Origin: Aneurinibacillus sp.
GTDB taxonomy: Bacteria; Bacillota; UBA5301; DYFA01
DNA length: 64,000 nt
Assembly: GCA_020725425.1 (NCBI GenBank)
Contig: DYFA01000061.1
Location: forward strand, 1 to 64,000
Direction: 5' to 3'
This document shows positions 9,098 through 19,490 of this stretch, piece after piece. Positions within the stretch are counted from its first letter, which is position 1; every line of letters begins with the position of its first letter. Under the pieces are notes generated by a model. The model had not been told where the DNA came from and made no database searches. It saw only the letters and a list, made by a program, of their open reading frames with translations. The position numbers and the translations under genes were made by a program.

Positions 9098-9943
9098 CTA
9101 TTTCACCCCTTCCGCGTGGTGAGGCGTTTCCTTGGCCGGCATCACGTAGTTGAAGAAGAGACCGGCCAGGATCACCAGGAGTCCACCGCCCACGGCCAGC
9201 TCGCCGACGGGCCGGGCGAAGTACTTCCAGAACCGGACCTGCCAGGGCACGACGGCGGACTCGGGAAGTCCGTAGTATCCGGGATGCTCCGTGAGCAGGT
9301 ACAGGACCGTACCACCGACTTCCTTTTCGCCGTAGATCCTGGCCCCCGGGAACTTCGGCTTGAGCTGCTCAACCCGCTCCTTCGCCAGGGCCAGCATCTC
9401 CTCCCGGTCGCCGAACTTGATGGCGCCGGTCGGGCAGGTCTTGGCGCAGGCCGGGATCAGGCCGTTCTGGACCCGGTCGGCGCACAGGTTGCATTTGGAG
9501 GACTTCTTCTCCCAAATACCGATGCCTTTCTGGTTGTAGTCGAGCTGCGGGACGTTGAAGGGGCAGTTCTGCACGCAGTAGCCGCAGCCGACGCACTTCT
9601 CCTTGTCGAGGTAGACCGCCCCTTCGGGGGTCCGGGAGATGGCGTCGACCGGGCAGACCATCATGCAGGTGGCCTCGGCGCAGTGCATGCACTGCCGCTT
9701 GCCGAAGAGCCACTTGACTCCGCCGTCGTCCGCCGCGAGCTCCTGCATCTTGACCATCGTATAGGTCTGATGGGCGAAGGCGGTCTTTGTCTGGTACGTC
9801 CCGTTGAAGGGCAGGAACTCGAACTTCTCGCCCTTCAGGTCGCCCTTGATGTTCGCCGGGAGATCGTTCCACTGCTTGCAGGCCGACTCACACCCGCGGC
9901 ACCCCATGCACTTGGAGGTATCGATATACAGCGTCTTAGCCAT
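9098..9943 (-). CDS. fdhB: Formate dehydrogenase beta subunit (4x 4Fe-4S, membrane anchor)
   Basis: A 281-residue FdnH-type subunit. Four ferredoxin-like cysteine clusters are visible: CMGCRGCESACKQW, CMHCAEATCMMVCP, CVGCGYCVQNCP and CNLCADR...CAKTCP. A single C-terminal hydrophobic segment (LAVGGGLLVILAGLFFNYV, about residues 248-266) anchors it in the membrane. It relays electrons from the molybdopterin subunit to cytochrome b. It starts four bases after the alpha subunit stop codon. Confidence 0.93.
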   Translation of the reverse strand: MAKTLYIDTSKCMGCRGCESACKQWNDLPANIKGDLKGEKFEFLPFNGTYQTKTAFAHQTYTMVKMQELAADDGGVKWLFGKRQCMHCAEATCMMVCPVDAISRTPEGAVYLDKEKCVGCGYCVQNCPFNVPQLDYNQKGIGIWEKKSSKCNLCADRVQNGLIPACAKTCPTGAIKFGDREEMLALAKERVEQLKPKFPGARIYGEKEVGGTVLYLLTEHPGYYGLPESAVVPWQVRFWKYFARPVGELAVGGGLLVILAGLFFNYVMPAKETPHHAEGVK

Positions 9944-9947
9944 TCAC

Positions 9948-12900
9948 TTACACCCCCTTGATGTCCACGAGGAACGCCTTGTACTCGGGGATCATGGTGT
10001 TGCCGTCCCCGATGTGCGGGGTGAGTACATTGGCGCTCTCACCCTTGGCGATCGCCGCGAACCCGTAGTGCCACGGCATCCCGACGCAGTGCACCGTCCG
10101 CCCGTCGATCTCCATCGGCTTCCACCGCTTGGTGATCATGGCGTAGACCTCGATCTCGCCCCGGGCCGAGCTGACCTTCACCTTCTGGCCTTGCTTGATG
10201 CCCTTCTCCGCCGCCAGTTCCTCGCTCAGCTCGATGAACATGTACGGTTGCAGCTCAGCCAGCCAGGGCTGGTTGCGCGTGAGGGTACCGGTCTGGTAGT
10301 GCTCGCTGAGCCGGAAGGTGGTGCAGACGATCGGGAACTGGTCCGGGCTACCCTGCTTGTCGGGCTCCCAGACCTTGACCACCGGGTTGAGCTGCACGCT
10401 GGAGAAGGCGTTCTTCATCGGGCTCTCCCACGGCTCGTAGTGCTCCGGGAAGGGACCTTCGTTCATGCCGGTGTTGGCGTAGAGGCCACCCTTGCCCAGC
10501 ACCTGCATGATGAAGGGGGCCGCCGCGGACTTCTCGGGCTTGAGGAACTTGTTGAAGTCCGTGACGTCGTAGCCGACGAAGGCGCCCGGCCCGTCCTCGG
10601 GCTTCGCCGGGTCGCCCGGCGCGTTCGGATCCCACCAGACGATCTTCTTGTCCTCGCTCCACGGCTTGCCCGCCGGATCCGCCGAGCAGCGGTTGTAGAG
10701 GATCCGCCGGTTGACCGGCCAGGAGTAGGCCCAACCCGGGAAGATGCCCTTGGCCTTCTCCGCCGGGTCGCGGTCCATGGCCCGGTACTTGTTCTCGTCC
10801 GGGAACATCCCGCAGTAGATCCAGCAACCGCTGGTGGTGGTGCCGTCGTCCTTGAGGTTGGCGAAGCTCGTCATCAGCTTGCCCGTCGTGAGGTCGCGGC
10901 CGTTGATCTCCTTTGCCACCGCCTCCGGCGTGATGGGATGCCCGTAGTCCCAGGTCAGGTTGAGGATGCCCTGGTCCTTGGCCGCCTTCGACCCCTTGTA
11001 GAGCTCCCGGATCTTCGCGAAGAGCTCGTAGATGATGTCGAGGTCCGGCTTGGACTCGCCCATCGGCTGGACGGCCTGCCAGCGGTACTGGGTCATGCGG
11101 GCCGAGTTGGAGACGGTGCCCGACTTCTCGATCGAGGAGCAGGCGGGCAGGAGGAAGACCTCGGTCTTGATGGAGGCCGGATCGGCGCCGGGCCGCTTCC
11201 AGAAGGCCGCGGTCTCGCTCTCGAACAGGTCGACGCAGACCAGCCAGTCGAGATTCTCCATCGCCTTGGCTTCCTTGGTGCAGTTCGGTCCGCTCACCGG
11301 CGGGTTCTCGCCCCACGTCCACAGCCCCTTGATCGTCCCGTTGTACATGGCTTCAAAGAGGGCGATCCAGGAGTAGTTCTTCTTCGGGTCCTTCTTGGGC
11401 AGCCAGTGGTAGCCGAACTCGTTCTCCTTCGTCGCCGCGTCGCCGAACCAGGCTTTCAGCATCGAGACGACCCACTTCGGGGTGTTCGTCTTGAACCCGC
11501 CCTTCGGGGTTTCCTTCTTCAGGTAGGCCTCGAGAGTGGCGTGGTCGGCGTTGGCGTTGGGGGCGTTGATGTAACCCGGCAGCAAGTGGAAGAGCAGCGC
11601 GTAGTCGGTGGAACCCTGAACGTTCGACTCGCCGCGCAGGGCCGCCACGCCGCCGCCCGGAACGCCGATGTTCCCGAGGAGGAGCTGGACCATGGCGTAG
11701 GAACGGACGTTCTGGGAGCCGACCGTATGCTGCGTGGTGCCCATGGCGTACATGATCACGCCGGACTTGTCGGGCTTGCCGGTCTCGGCGTAGGTCCGGT
11801 AGACTTCTTCCAGCTTCTCCTTGGGCGTGCCGCAGACCCGGCTGACCGTATCCAGATCGTACCGGGAATAATGCTTCTTCAACAGGTTGAAGACGCACCG
11901 CGGATGGCTCAGCGTCGGGTCGGTCTTTGCCTTGGGCGCCGCTTTGGGATCGGCCTGCGGCTCCATCTCGAAGTCCCACTGCTTGGCGTCGTACTTGCGG
12001 GTCTTCGGATCGTAGCCGGAGAACATGCCGTCCTTGAAGTCGTAGCCCTCGCCGACGATGAACGCCGCGTTGGTGTAGTTGACCACGTAGTCCTTCCAGT
12101 ACAGGTTATTCTGCAGGATGTAGTTGATCATCCCGCCCATGAAGGCGATGTCCGTGCCGGAACGCATGGGGGCGTAGACGTCCGCCTTGGAGGCGCTCCG
12201 GGTGAACCGCGGGTCGACCACGATGATCTTGGCGCCCCGCTCGTCCCGCGCCTTCGTCAGCCACTTGAAGGAGATCGGGTGGTTCTCGGCAGCGTTGGAG
12301 CCGATGATCAACGCGCAGTCGGTTTCTTTGAGGTCAGTCCAGCCATTCGTCATGGCACCCCGACCGAATGATGGCCCAAGACCGGCCACCGTGGCGGAGT
12401 GTCATATCCGGGCCTGGTGTTCCAGGTAGACAATGCCGAGTGCCCGGTTCATCTTGGTCAGGAGGTAGCACTCTTCATTGTCCAGCGAGGCCCCGCCCAG
12501 GCTGGCGATGGCCTCCGTCCGGTTGGCGATGTACGACTTGGCCGGATCCTTCTCGTCCGGCTGGGTCTCGATGAAGGAAGCGTCGCGCGTCTTCTTGACG
12601 TTCTCCGCGATGCGCTCCAGCGCCCATTCCCAGTCCTTCTCCTCCCAGGCGGAGGCGCCAGGGGCCCGGTACAGGACCTTGGTCACCCGCCGGGGGTTGT
12701 CGAAGACCTGGGAGAGCGCCGCACCCTTGCTGCAGAGCGAACCCTGGTTCTGCGGATTGTCCGGGTCGCCCTCCAGCTGCACGACCTTGCCATCCCGCAC
12801 GTAGACGAGCTGGCCGCATCCGACACCACAATAGGGGCAGATCGTTGGGCTGACCTTAGCCTCGCGGATCTTGAAGTCCCGCACCTTCGCCACGGCCGGA

Positions 12901-12983
12901 GCCGCGAACCCGAGCTGGCTCAAGGCGGCGGAGGCGGCGGTGACTCCAGAGAGCTTGAGGAAATCCCGTCTGGTTACCCTCAT
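9948..12983 (-). CDS. fdhA: Formate dehydrogenase alpha subunit, selenoprotein (UGA = Sec194)
   Basis: A 1011-residue FdnG-type molybdopterin subunit read through an in-frame TGA at 12404-12402. Before it the frame reads ...LEHQARI and after it HSATVAGLGPSFGRGAMTNGW; E. coli FdnG has Sec196 in the same context, so the TGA encodes selenocysteine, not an end. A Tat motif (TRRDFLK) starts the protein and a [4Fe-4S] binding site CPYCGVGC follows. Start ATG 12983 gives the usual short n-region; an upstream GTG at 13049 is possible. The enzyme oxidises formate outside the membrane. Automatic annotation would split it into two genes at 12402. Confidence 0.93.
12372..12388 (-). promoter_or_regulatory. 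Bacterial SECIS hairpin downstream of UGA
   Basis: Thirteen bases after the UGA, the - strand reads TGGCC GGTCTTG GGCCA: a 5-bp stem whose apical loop contains GGUCU. The E. coli fdhF and fdnG SECIS loops carry GGUCU and AGUCU at the same place and bind SelB. It lies inside the coding sequence, as bacterial SECIS elements do. Confidence 0.75.
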
Positions 12984-13288
12984 TCCTCTTTCTTCAACTC
13001 CTTCCCTCAGACTATTGAAGAACCAGCGCACCGTGCCCCCCGTGCTCACCTCCCAAAGCTTATGCCGTAGGAGTACGCGGGCAAAAAAGAGCCGACAGTA
13101 CCCCCGCTTTCGAAAACGTACTAGGTTAATTACACCACCCGAACCCGGCTTCCTTCTTCAAATGTCCGAAATGTTTGTGAATTGCCGCACGATTCGCGCC
13201 CTAGTCATAGCGATGGACAGGTAGAGCTCTTCTACCTGCCCTCTTCAGAATTCTCTGGCCCTTCGGCCGCCGGGGCGCCGGGTTCTTT
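12984..13288. other. Intergenic region between trpB and fdhA
   Basis: No gene is supported here. It must hold the fdhA promoter and leader, but no convincing -35/-10 pair was seen. An 8-bp inverted repeat (CAGGTAGA / TCTACCTG, 13218-13238, loop GCTCT) may mark the end of the trpB transcript; it lacks a T tract. Confidence 0.5.
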
Positions 13289-14665
13289 CTAGCCTGCCGC
13301 CACCTGCGGCAAGGCAGCCAAGCCCTGCGCCAGCTCCTCATCGGACTGGACGTAGTCTTGCAGCTTTCCGCCCAGGTAGGCCTCGTAGGCCGCCAGGTCG
13401 AAGTGGCCGTGGCCGGAGAGGTTGAACAGGATCACCCGCTCCCGGCCCTCCTCGGCCGCCTGCCGGGCCTCGACCACCGCCTGGTGGATGGCGTGGGCCG
13501 ACTCGGGGGCCGGGAGGATGCCCTCCGCCCGGGTGAAGGCGATCGCCGAGGTGAAGACCTCGCTTTGGTGGTGGGCCACCGCTTCCACCAGGCCGTCGTG
13601 GCGCAGACGGCTGACGAGCGGCGAGGCGCCATGGTAGCGCAGCCCGCCGGCGTGGATGCCGGGAGGAACGAACCCGTGACCGAGGGTGTACATCCGCATG
13701 ATGGGGGTCAGACCGGCCGTGTCGCCGTAGTCGTAGGCGTAGGCGCCGCGGGTGAGGGACGGGCAGGCGGACGGCTCCACGGCCACCAGCCGGACCTCCT
13801 TCCCCGCCGCCTTGTCGGCCAGGAAGGGCAGGGCCAGCCCGGCGAAGTTGGAGCCGCCGCCGAAGCAGCCGATGACCACGTCCGGATACTCGCCCACCAG
13901 GCTCAACTGGGCGCGGGCCTCCTGCCCGATGACCGTCTGGTGGAGCAGGACGTGGTTCAGGACGCTCCCGAGGGCATAGTTCGTGTCGTCGTGGGAGGCG
14001 GCGTCCTCCACCGCCTCGCTGATGGCGATGCCGAGCGAGCCCGGCGAATCGGGGTTCCGGGCCAGGGTCTGCCGGCCGGCGAGGGTCCTCTCCGAGGGGC
14101 TGGCCAGCACCTCGGCCCCATAGGCGTGCATCAGGATGCGCCGGTAGGGTTTCTGCTCGTAGCTGACCCGGACCATGTACACCGTGCAGCCCAGTCCGAA
14201 CTGGCGGCAGGCCATGGAGAGCGCCGAACCCCACTGGCCGGCGCCGGTCTCCGTCGCCAGGCGCCGGATGCCGGCTTCCCGGTTGTAGTAGGCCTGCGGC
14301 AGGGCGGTGTTCGTCTTGTGGCTTCCGGAGGGGCTTACGCCCTCGTACTTGTAATAGATGCGGGCCGGGGTCCCCAGGGACTCCTCCAGGCGGCGCGCCC
14401 GGTAGAGCGGGGTCGGGCGGAAGGCGAGGTAGGCCTCGCGGACCGGGTCGGGGATCGGGATGAACCGCTCGGTCGACATCTCCTGCTCCAGGAGGGCCGG
14501 CGGGAAGATGCGCCCCAGCTCCTCGGCGGTCACCGGCTGAAGCGTCGCCGGGCTCAGGACCGGCTCCAGGGGGCTCGGAAGGTCGGCCAAGGCGTTATAC
14601 CAGTGACGGGGCAGCTCGCTGTCGGGAAGGATGACCTTGAGGGGACGCGAGGACACTCCGCTCAT
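13289..14665 (-). CDS. trpB: TrpB2-type tryptophan synthase beta subunit
   Basis: A 458-residue PLP enzyme. SGSHKTNTA carries the PLP lysine and [11 protein letters not shown] is the phosphate-binding loop. The N-terminal extension before [13 protein letters not shown] is typical of the TrpB2 class, which often works without TrpA. It would condense indole and L-serine to tryptophan. No trpA or other trp gene is in the window, so a salvage or indole-rescue role is plausible. The ATG at 14665 follows GGAG at a 5-base gap; a GTG two codons upstream is an alternative. Confidence 0.9.
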   Translation of the reverse strand: MSGVSSRPLKVILPDSELPRHWYNALADLPSPLEPVLSPATLQPVTAEELGRIFPPALLEQEMSTERFIPIPDPVREAYLAFRPTPLYRARRLEESLGTPARIYYKYEGVSPSGSHKTNTALPQAYYNREAGIRRLATETGAGQWGSALSMACRQFGLGCTVYMVRVSYEQKPYRRILMHAYGAEVLASPSERTLAGRQTLARNPDSPGSLGIAISEAVEDAASHDDTNYALGSVLNHVLLHQTVIGQEARAQLSLVGEYPDVVIGCFGGGSNFAGLALPFLADKAAGKEVRLVAVEPSACPSLTRGAYAYDYGDTAGLTPIMRMYTLGHGFVPPGIHAGGLRYHGASPLVSRLRHDGLVEAVAHHQSEVFTSAIAFTRAEGILPAPESAHAIHQAVVEARQAAEEGRERVILFNLSGHGHFDLAAYEAYLGGKLQDYVQSDEELAQGLAALPQVAAG

Positions 14666-14708
14666 CTGCACTCCACTCCTCTCTGCCTTGCTCTGCTCGT
14701 CAGACTCT

Positions 14709-14728
14709 TACCCGGTCGGCACCGGGTA
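14709..14728. repeat. 7-bp inverted repeat upstream of trpB
   Basis: TACCCGG / CCGGGTA (14709-14715 and 14722-14728) with a 6-base loop, in the leader of trpB. On the + strand it is followed by TTTT. It may be part of a leader structure or a divergent terminator; function is not resolvable. Confidence 0.4.
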
Positions 14729-14791
14729 TTTTGCGGATATGGTATCACCGGCGTCGCCCGCTGTCAATCCCTATGGTCGGGCAAAAGTGAA

Positions 14792-14816
14792 CCCGGGTGA
14801 GCCGCGCCCACCCGGG
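14792..14816 (-). terminator. Hairpin after mini-protein gene
   Basis: CCCGGGTG (14792-14799) pairs with CACCCGGG (14809-14816). It lies 30 bp past the stop of the 40-residue gene on the - strand. No T tract is present. Confidence 0.5.
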
Positions 14817-14845
14817 CAGGCGATCTGCGGCCCTCACCGCGGGTA

Positions 14846-14968
14846 TCAGTAACCCCAGCCTCCCTGGGCCCAGGCGATACCGAGCAGCGCCAGGATCAAC
14901 AGGAAGACCCAGAAACCGATTCCTCCCGGCCCGAACAGGCCGACATGGTAGCCAACGCCGTCAGGCAT
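14846..14968 (-). CDS. YjcZ-like hydrophobic mini-protein (paralogue 1)
   Basis: A 40-residue protein with a Gly-rich N-terminus, one hydrophobic helix (FWVFLLILALLGIAWAQGG) and a short Gly/Trp/Tyr tail. ATG 14968 has GGGAGG seven bases upstream. The GGxGFWVFLLILALLGIAWAQGG core is nearly identical in three other ORFs here (15029, 19491, 19861), which is strong evidence of translation. The layout resembles the YjcZ/YhbT class of small Bacillus sporulation-membrane proteins; that assignment is inference. Confidence 0.8.
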   Translation of the reverse strand: MPDGVGYHVGLFGPGGIGFWVFLLILALLGIAWAQGGWGY

Positions 14969-15028
14969 GGTACATCCTCCCTTCTCTCAACTCACCTCTC
15001 GCGGTTGGGTGCGCCCTGCGGCAAGAAC

Positions 15029-15160
15029 TCAGTAAACGCCACCCCAACCTCCCTGGGCCCAGGCGATACCGAGCAGCGCCAGGATCAGCAGAAAGACCCA
15101 AAAGCCGACGCCCCAGCGCCCGAAGACGCCTCCACCACAGGCGGCATACGCCTCAGCCAT
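15029..15160 (-). CDS. YjcZ-like hydrophobic mini-protein (paralogue 2)
   Basis: A 43-residue paralogue of the neighbouring gene, with the same FWVFLLILALLGIAWAQGG helix and a single Cys in its N-terminus. ATG 15160 is preceded by GGGAGG. It is 60 bp upstream of paralogue 1 on the same strand, so the two are probably a tandem duplication and may be co-transcribed. Likely membrane-embedded; a spore-membrane role is inferred. Confidence 0.8.
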   Translation of the reverse strand: MAEAYAACGGGVFGRWGVGFWVFLLILALLGIAWAQGGWGGVY

Positions 15161-15339
15161 CGTCGATGACCTCCCTCTCACTTCCAGGATTGGCCTGCGA
15201 CGCAGACCTTTCGGACTCTCCCGTCCTCAGTTGTAGGGTATTCGGCTGACGAGCAAGCGGAATCGGGCAAGAGGTACGAGGTGTACTTTCTTCCTAGCCG
15301 AGGGAGACGCAGAAGGGGAGACCGAGGGGCCTGCAGAAC

Positions 15340-15675
15340 TCAATCGGCGAACCAACGCCCGTCCGCCCGCAGGAAGGAGCGGAGCGCTTCGGCGGTCAGC
15401 GCCAGGACGAGCAGGAGCAGGCAGAGAAAGGACAGCTTGATGGCCCAGGAGTCGGAGCGGCCGATGGGGTTGACGGGGTGCATGATCCGCCCGGCCTGCC
15501 GGATCATGGCGAGGAAAAGGCCGGCCGCCAGGGCGTACAGCAGGGCGACTCCCCGGCGGTTGGCGGAGAGGAGCGCCACCCCCACTACCACCAGGGAAAG
15601 CAGGAGCAAGGGAGACGGCGTTCGTCGCCACCGCCGCCATCCAGGTCCCGGTGGCGGCCCGGAAGGCCCGGTCAC
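15340..15675 (-). CDS. Small membrane protein, start uncertain, possibly frameshifted
   Basis: The C-terminal 90 residues form a convincing three-helix membrane protein: LLLLSLVVVGVALL, a second helix VALLYALAAGLFLAMI and a third LSFLCLLLLVLALTAEAL, ending DGRWFAD. The N-terminus is unclear. The GTG at 15675 overlaps its own AGGAGG site. The alternative reading frame over 15610-15680 (GDRAFRAATGTWMAAVATNAV) looks more protein-like, so one base may have been gained or lost near 15610. It is divergent from dedA. No family is recognised. Confidence 0.45.
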   Translation of the reverse strand: MTGPSGPPPGPGWRRWRRTPSPLLLLSLVVVGVALLSANRRGVALLYALAAGLFLAMIRQAGRIMHPVNPIGRSDSWAIKLSFLCLLLLVLALTAEALRSFLRADGRWFAD

Positions 15676-15730
15676 CTCCTTCCACGGGGATTCCGCCTTC
15701 GACCGCCCATCCCTTCTGCGAGGTGAAGCG

Positions 15731-16342
15731 ATGCTGCACGATCTGGTCACGACGCTGACCCACGCCCTCCTCCACCTCGTTCAGGGGCTGGGATACTCCG
15801 GCGTCTTCCTTGCGCTCTTCCTGGAGGGCTGCTGGTTCCCGATCTCCAGCGAGGTGATCGTCCTGGCGGCGGGGTACCTGGCTCTCCAGGGCAGGCTGAC
15901 CGTGATCGGAGTCGGCCTGTCCGCAGCCACCGGCTTCGCTCTGGGATCGCTGGTCCCCTACGCCGTAGCCCGGAGCAGGGGGCGGGCGTTCGTGGTCCGC
16001 TACAGCCGCTACGTCGGAGTCACGGAGCGGGCGGTGGAGCGGGCCGAGCGCTGGTTCGCCGAGCGGGGGTTGCCCCTGTTGGTCCTGGCCCGGCTCTTCC
16101 CCGTACTGCGCGCGGCCATCTCGGTGCCTGCCGGGTTGGCGCCGGTGCCCGCCGGCCGCTACCTTCTGACCACCTTCGGCGGTTACCTGCCCTGGGGCCT
16201 GCTCGTGGCCGAGGCCGGCCGTCAGCTGGGCGCCCACTGGGCCAGGCTCTCCGGGCTCGTCCAGCAGGCGGACCAGATCTTTCTCGGGGTCGCTCTGCTG
16301 CTCGGGCTCGGCCTGTGGCTGTGGCTCCGCCGCCTGAACTGA
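15731..16342 (+). CDS. DedA-family membrane protein
   Basis: A 203-residue SNARE-associated/DedA protein. Family marks include FLEGCWFPISSEVIVLAAGYLA near the N-terminus and RLFPVLRAAISVPAGLA in the middle, with helices on either side. DedA proteins act as undecaprenyl-phosphate or phospholipid flippases/scramblases. ATG 15731 follows GAGGTGAA. The gene stands alone and ends at a strong terminator. Confidence 0.88.
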   Translation: MLHDLVTTLTHALLHLVQGLGYSGVFLALFLEGCWFPISSEVIVLAAGYLALQGRLTVIGVGLSAATGFALGSLVPYAVARSRGRAFVVRYSRYVGVTERAVERAERWFAERGLPLLVLARLFPVLRAAISVPAGLAPVPAGRYLLTTFGGYLPWGLLVAEAGRQLGAHWARLSGLVQQADQIFLGVALLLGLGLWLWLRRLN

Positions 16343-16387
16343 CCCCTGCCGCGGCGCCCCGCCCTCGTCCGTCCCCGGTGGAAAGCG

Positions 16388-16421
16388 CAGCCCCGGGTTC
16401 GTCATCAGGAACCCGGGGCTG
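16388..16421 (+). terminator. Terminator between dedA and DUF3243 gene
   Basis: A 13-bp perfect stem (CAGCCCCGGGTTC, 16388-16400, with 16409-16421) and an 8-base loop, followed by a T/C-rich tail. The genes on each side converge, so it may serve both. Confidence 0.75.
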
Positions 16422-16463
16422 TCTCTGCCTTCTGCCCCGCCGGACTGGTCCGGCTCCGCCGGT

Positions 16464-16718
16464 CTAGTGCACCCGGCGCTTCCCGACCTTCAGGACCAGC
16501 TTGGCGATGGTCTCCTTCTCGGACTCGTCAGCGACCTCCCACATCTCTTTCATCAGCGCCTCTTCCGGCGTGTCCGGCTTGACGAACCTGCCCATGAGGT
16601 TGCCGATGCTGATCATGCCCTTGATCATCTGCTCGTCGCTGACGCCGTGCTTGATCCCGTCCCGGATGACCTCCGAGACCTCCTTGGGGAAGGTCCCCAG
16701 ATCCACGTCGGTAACCAC
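16464..16718 (-). CDS. DUF3243 family protein
   Basis: An 84-residue acidic protein (VSEVIRDGIKHGVSDEQMIKGMISIGNLMGRFVKPDTPEEALMKEMW...) matching the YmfJ/DUF3243 family of spore-formers in length and sequence. The GTG at 16718 is chosen because GGAGG is seven bases upstream. It is downstream of gyrA on the same strand. Function is unknown. Confidence 0.8.
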   Translation of the reverse strand: MVTDVDLGTFPKEVSEVIRDGIKHGVSDEQMIKGMISIGNLMGRFVKPDTPEEALMKEMWEVADESEKETIAKLVLKVGKRRVH

Positions 16719-16796
16719 TCGCACACCTCCCGCTCGCTGCGTTCTTGCGCCGGTAGTGTGCAACCCCCCGCCGCCAAATATGCGAGGACAGACTTC

Positions 16797-19232
16797 CTAG
16801 ACTTCCTCCCGGCTGGCGAGCTGGGCCACCGCCACCACCCGGTCCCCTTGGTCCAGCTTGATGATCCGCACCCCCTGGGTGTCCCGGCCCATCAGGGAGA
16901 TGGACTCGACGGGCACCCGGATGATGATCCCCGCCGCCGTGGTGAGCATGAGGTCGTAGTCGGCCCGGACCATCTTGACCCCCACGATCGGCCCGTTCTT
17001 CTCCGTCACCTTCAGGGTCTTGATGCCCTTGCCGCCGCGGGTCTGCTCGCGGTACTCGTCAATGGGCGTGCGCTTGCCGTACCCGTTCTCCGTGACCACC
17101 AGGACGTCGGCGTTGGGCCGGACCGCGTCCATCCCCTCCACCGCGTCGCCCTTCGTCAGGGCGATGCCTTTGACCCCGCGGGCTGTTCGCCCCATGGGCC
17201 GCACGTCCTCCTCGCTGAAGCGGATCGAGAGGCCGTTCCGGGTGACCATCAGGATCTGCCGCTTCCCGTCGGTGAGCTTGACGCCGACCAGTTCGTCGCC
17301 CTCCTCCAGGCTGAGGGCGATCAACCCGCCGGCCCGGATGCTGTCGAACTCGGTCAGCGGCGTCTTCTTGACTCTCCCGCGCCGGGTCGCCATGAAGAGG
17401 AACTGCCCGGGACTGAACTCCTTGACCGGGATGACGGCGTTGACCTGCTCGCCCCGGCTGATCTGCAGAAGGTTCACGATAGCCGTGCCCCGGGCCTGGC
17501 GGGAGGCCTCCGGGATCTGGTGGCCCCGCAGGTGGTAGACTTTGCCCCGGTTGGTGAAGAAGAGGACATGGGTGTGGGTGGTGGTGATGAAGAGGTTCTC
17601 CACGAAGTCCTCTTCCTTGGTCGTCGCGCCGGTGATCCCCCGCCCGCCCCGGTGCTGCGCCCGGTAGGTGTCGGCCGGCATGCGCTTGATGTACCCGTGG
17701 TTGCTGAGCGTGACCACGATCGCCTCCTCGGCGATCAGATCCTCCACGTCGATCTCCTGTGCGGCGGCGCTGATCTGGGTGCGGCGCGGGTCGGCGTACT
17801 TCTCCTTGATCTCCAGGAGTTCCGCCCGGATGACCGCGTCGATCTTCCTGGGGTCGGCCAGGAGCTCCCTGAGGTAGTCGATCCGCTTTTCGAGCTCCTG
17901 ATACTCCGCCTCGATCTTGTCCCGCTCGAGGGCGGTCAGGCGGCGCAACCGCATGTCGAGGATGGCCACCGCCTGCTTCTCCGAGAGCCCGAACTTGGTC
18001 ATCAGGCCCTGTTTGGCCTCTTCGTCGTCCCTGGCCTGCCGGATCGTCTTGATGACCTCGTCCAGGTGCGCCAGGGCGATGCGCAGCCCCTCGAGGATGT
18101 GGGCCCGCTCTTCGGCCTTCGCCAGCTCGAAGCGGGTCCGCCGGGTGACGACCTCCCGCTGGAAGTCCAGGTAATGCTGGAGCATTTCCCTGAGGTTGAG
18201 GACCTGCGGCTTCCCGTTGACCAGAGCCAGCATGATCACGCCGAAGCTGTCCTGCATCTGGGTGTGCTTGTGCAGTTGGTTCAGGACCACGTGGGGGTTG
18301 GCGTCCCGGCGCAACTCGACCACGACGCGCAGGCCCGTCCGGTCCGATTCGTCCCGCAGGTCCGAGATCCCGTCGATCTTCTTCTCCCGCACGAGCTCGG
18401 CGATGTTCTCGATCAGGTTGGCCTTGTTGACCATGTACGGCAGCTCGGTGACCACGATCCGCGTCTTCCCGGCCGAGGTCGTCTCGATGGCGGACTTGGC
18501 CCGCAGCTTGACGGCGCCCCGCCCGGTGGCGTAGGCCTCCTTGATCCCCTCCCGCCCCAGGATGAGGGCGCCGGTCGGAAAGTCGGGCCCCTTTACGTAG
18601 CGCATCAGGTCTTTGACGGCGACCTCCGGGTCGTCAATCATCGCTACCAGGCCGTCGATGACCTCGCCCAGGTTGTGCGGGGGGATGTTGGTCGCCATCC
18701 CCACCGCGATCCCGGCCGCCCCGTTGACCAGGAGGTTCGGGAACCGCGACGGCAGGACGGCCGGCTGCTCGAGGGTCTCGTCGAAGTTGGGAACAAAGTC
18801 CACGGTGTCCTTGTCGAGGTCGCGCAGCATCTCCAGGGCGAGCTTGGAGAGGCGCGCCTCGGTGTACCGCATCGCTGCCGGGGGATCCCCGTCCACGCTG
18901 CCGAAGTTCCCGTGCCCGTCCACGAGGAGGTATCGGTAGGAGAAGTCCTGCGCCATGCGGACCATGGCGTCGTAGATGGCGGCGTCCCCGTGGGGATGGT
19001 ACTTGCCCATGACCTCGCCCACGATGCGGGCCGACTTCTTGTGCGGCTTGTCGGGGTCGAGGTTGAGCTCGGACATCCCGTACAGGATCCGGCGCTGGAC
19101 CGGTTTCAGACCGTCGCGCACGTCCGGGAGCGCCCGCTCCACGATGACCGACATGGCGTAGTCGAGGTAGGAACGCTTCATCTCCTCCTCGACCTGAACC
19201 GGCAAGACCTTGCCTTCCGTGTATTCGCTCAC
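16797..19232 (-). CDS. gyrA: DNA gyrase subunit A
   Basis: An 811-residue GyrA. The catalytic tyrosine is Tyr123 in AAMRYTEAR, the quinolone-resistance region [17 protein letters not shown] is normal, and the C-terminal half has the six-bladed pinwheel repeats including the GyrA-box region QTRGGKGI. The GTG start at 19232 (VSEYTEGKV) is preceded by AGGAGG. It introduces negative supercoils together with GyrB. Unusually, two mini-protein genes on the opposite strand separate it from gyrB. Confidence 0.97.
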   Translation of the reverse strand: MSEYTEGKVLPVQVEEEMKRSYLDYAMSVIVERALPDVRDGLKPVQRRILYGMSELNLDPDKPHKKSARIVGEVMGKYHPHGDAAIYDAMVRMAQDFSYRYLLVDGHGNFGSVDGDPPAAMRYTEARLSKLALEMLRDLDKDTVDFVPNFDETLEQPAVLPSRFPNLLVNGAAGIAVGMATNIPPHNLGEVIDGLVAMIDDPEVAVKDLMRYVKGPDFPTGALILGREGIKEAYATGRGAVKLRAKSAIETTSAGKTRIVVTELPYMVNKANLIENIAELVREKKIDGISDLRDESDRTGLRVVVELRRDANPHVVLNQLHKHTQMQDSFGVIMLALVNGKPQVLNLREMLQHYLDFQREVVTRRTRFELAKAEERAHILEGLRIALAHLDEVIKTIRQARDDEEAKQGLMTKFGLSEKQAVAILDMRLRRLTALERDKIEAEYQELEKRIDYLRELLADPRKIDAVIRAELLEIKEKYADPRRTQISAAAQEIDVEDLIAEEAIVVTLSNHGYIKRMPADTYRAQHRGGRGITGATTKEEDFVENLFITTTHTHVLFFTNRGKVYHLRGHQIPEASRQARGTAIVNLLQISRGEQVNAVIPVKEFSPGQFLFMATRRGRVKKTPLTEFDSIRAGGLIALSLEEGDELVGVKLTDGKRQILMVTRNGLSIRFSEEDVRPMGRTARGVKGIALTKGDAVEGMDAVRPNADVLVVTENGYGKRTPIDEYREQTRGGKGIKTLKVTEKNGPIVGVKMVRADYDLMLTTAAGIIIRVPVESISLMGRDTQGVRIIKLDQGDRVVAVAQLASREEV

Positions 19233-19490
19233 CTTGTTGCCTCCTAAGAACCCCGTACGATCCCGGCAGTATGCTTTGCGCAAACAGTGAGGTTTTCGGC
19301 GGCTCCCCCCTGCTACCCTGCTGGGGGCGGGAATTCTCCGGCCCGCTTCCGCCGCCGCAAAAACGGTACTCTTTACCCAATTCCCTCTTCCATCCGTCGG
19401 AATACCCTGCAACCGGGACAGAAAGTCGTCCCGCAAGACGGAGCGGGCCGTCGCAGGGCCCCTCCCTTGCGCAGCAAAGGAGGATCAACG

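Noticed and set aside
9804..12371. Long + strand open frame (855 codons) across the formate dehydrogenase genes
   Set aside because: It is antisense to fdhA and fdhB, whose family motifs are unmistakable. Long antisense frames are expected with this codon bias.
12389..12404. Two separate formate dehydrogenase genes divided at the TGA
   Set aside because: The TGA aligns with the selenocysteine of FdnG, the family continues across it, and a SECIS-like hairpin follows.
16467..19247. Long + strand open frame (926 codons) opposite gyrA
   Set aside because: A mirror of the strongly biased gyrA codons, Val/Asp/Leu/Gly-rich without domain signatures.
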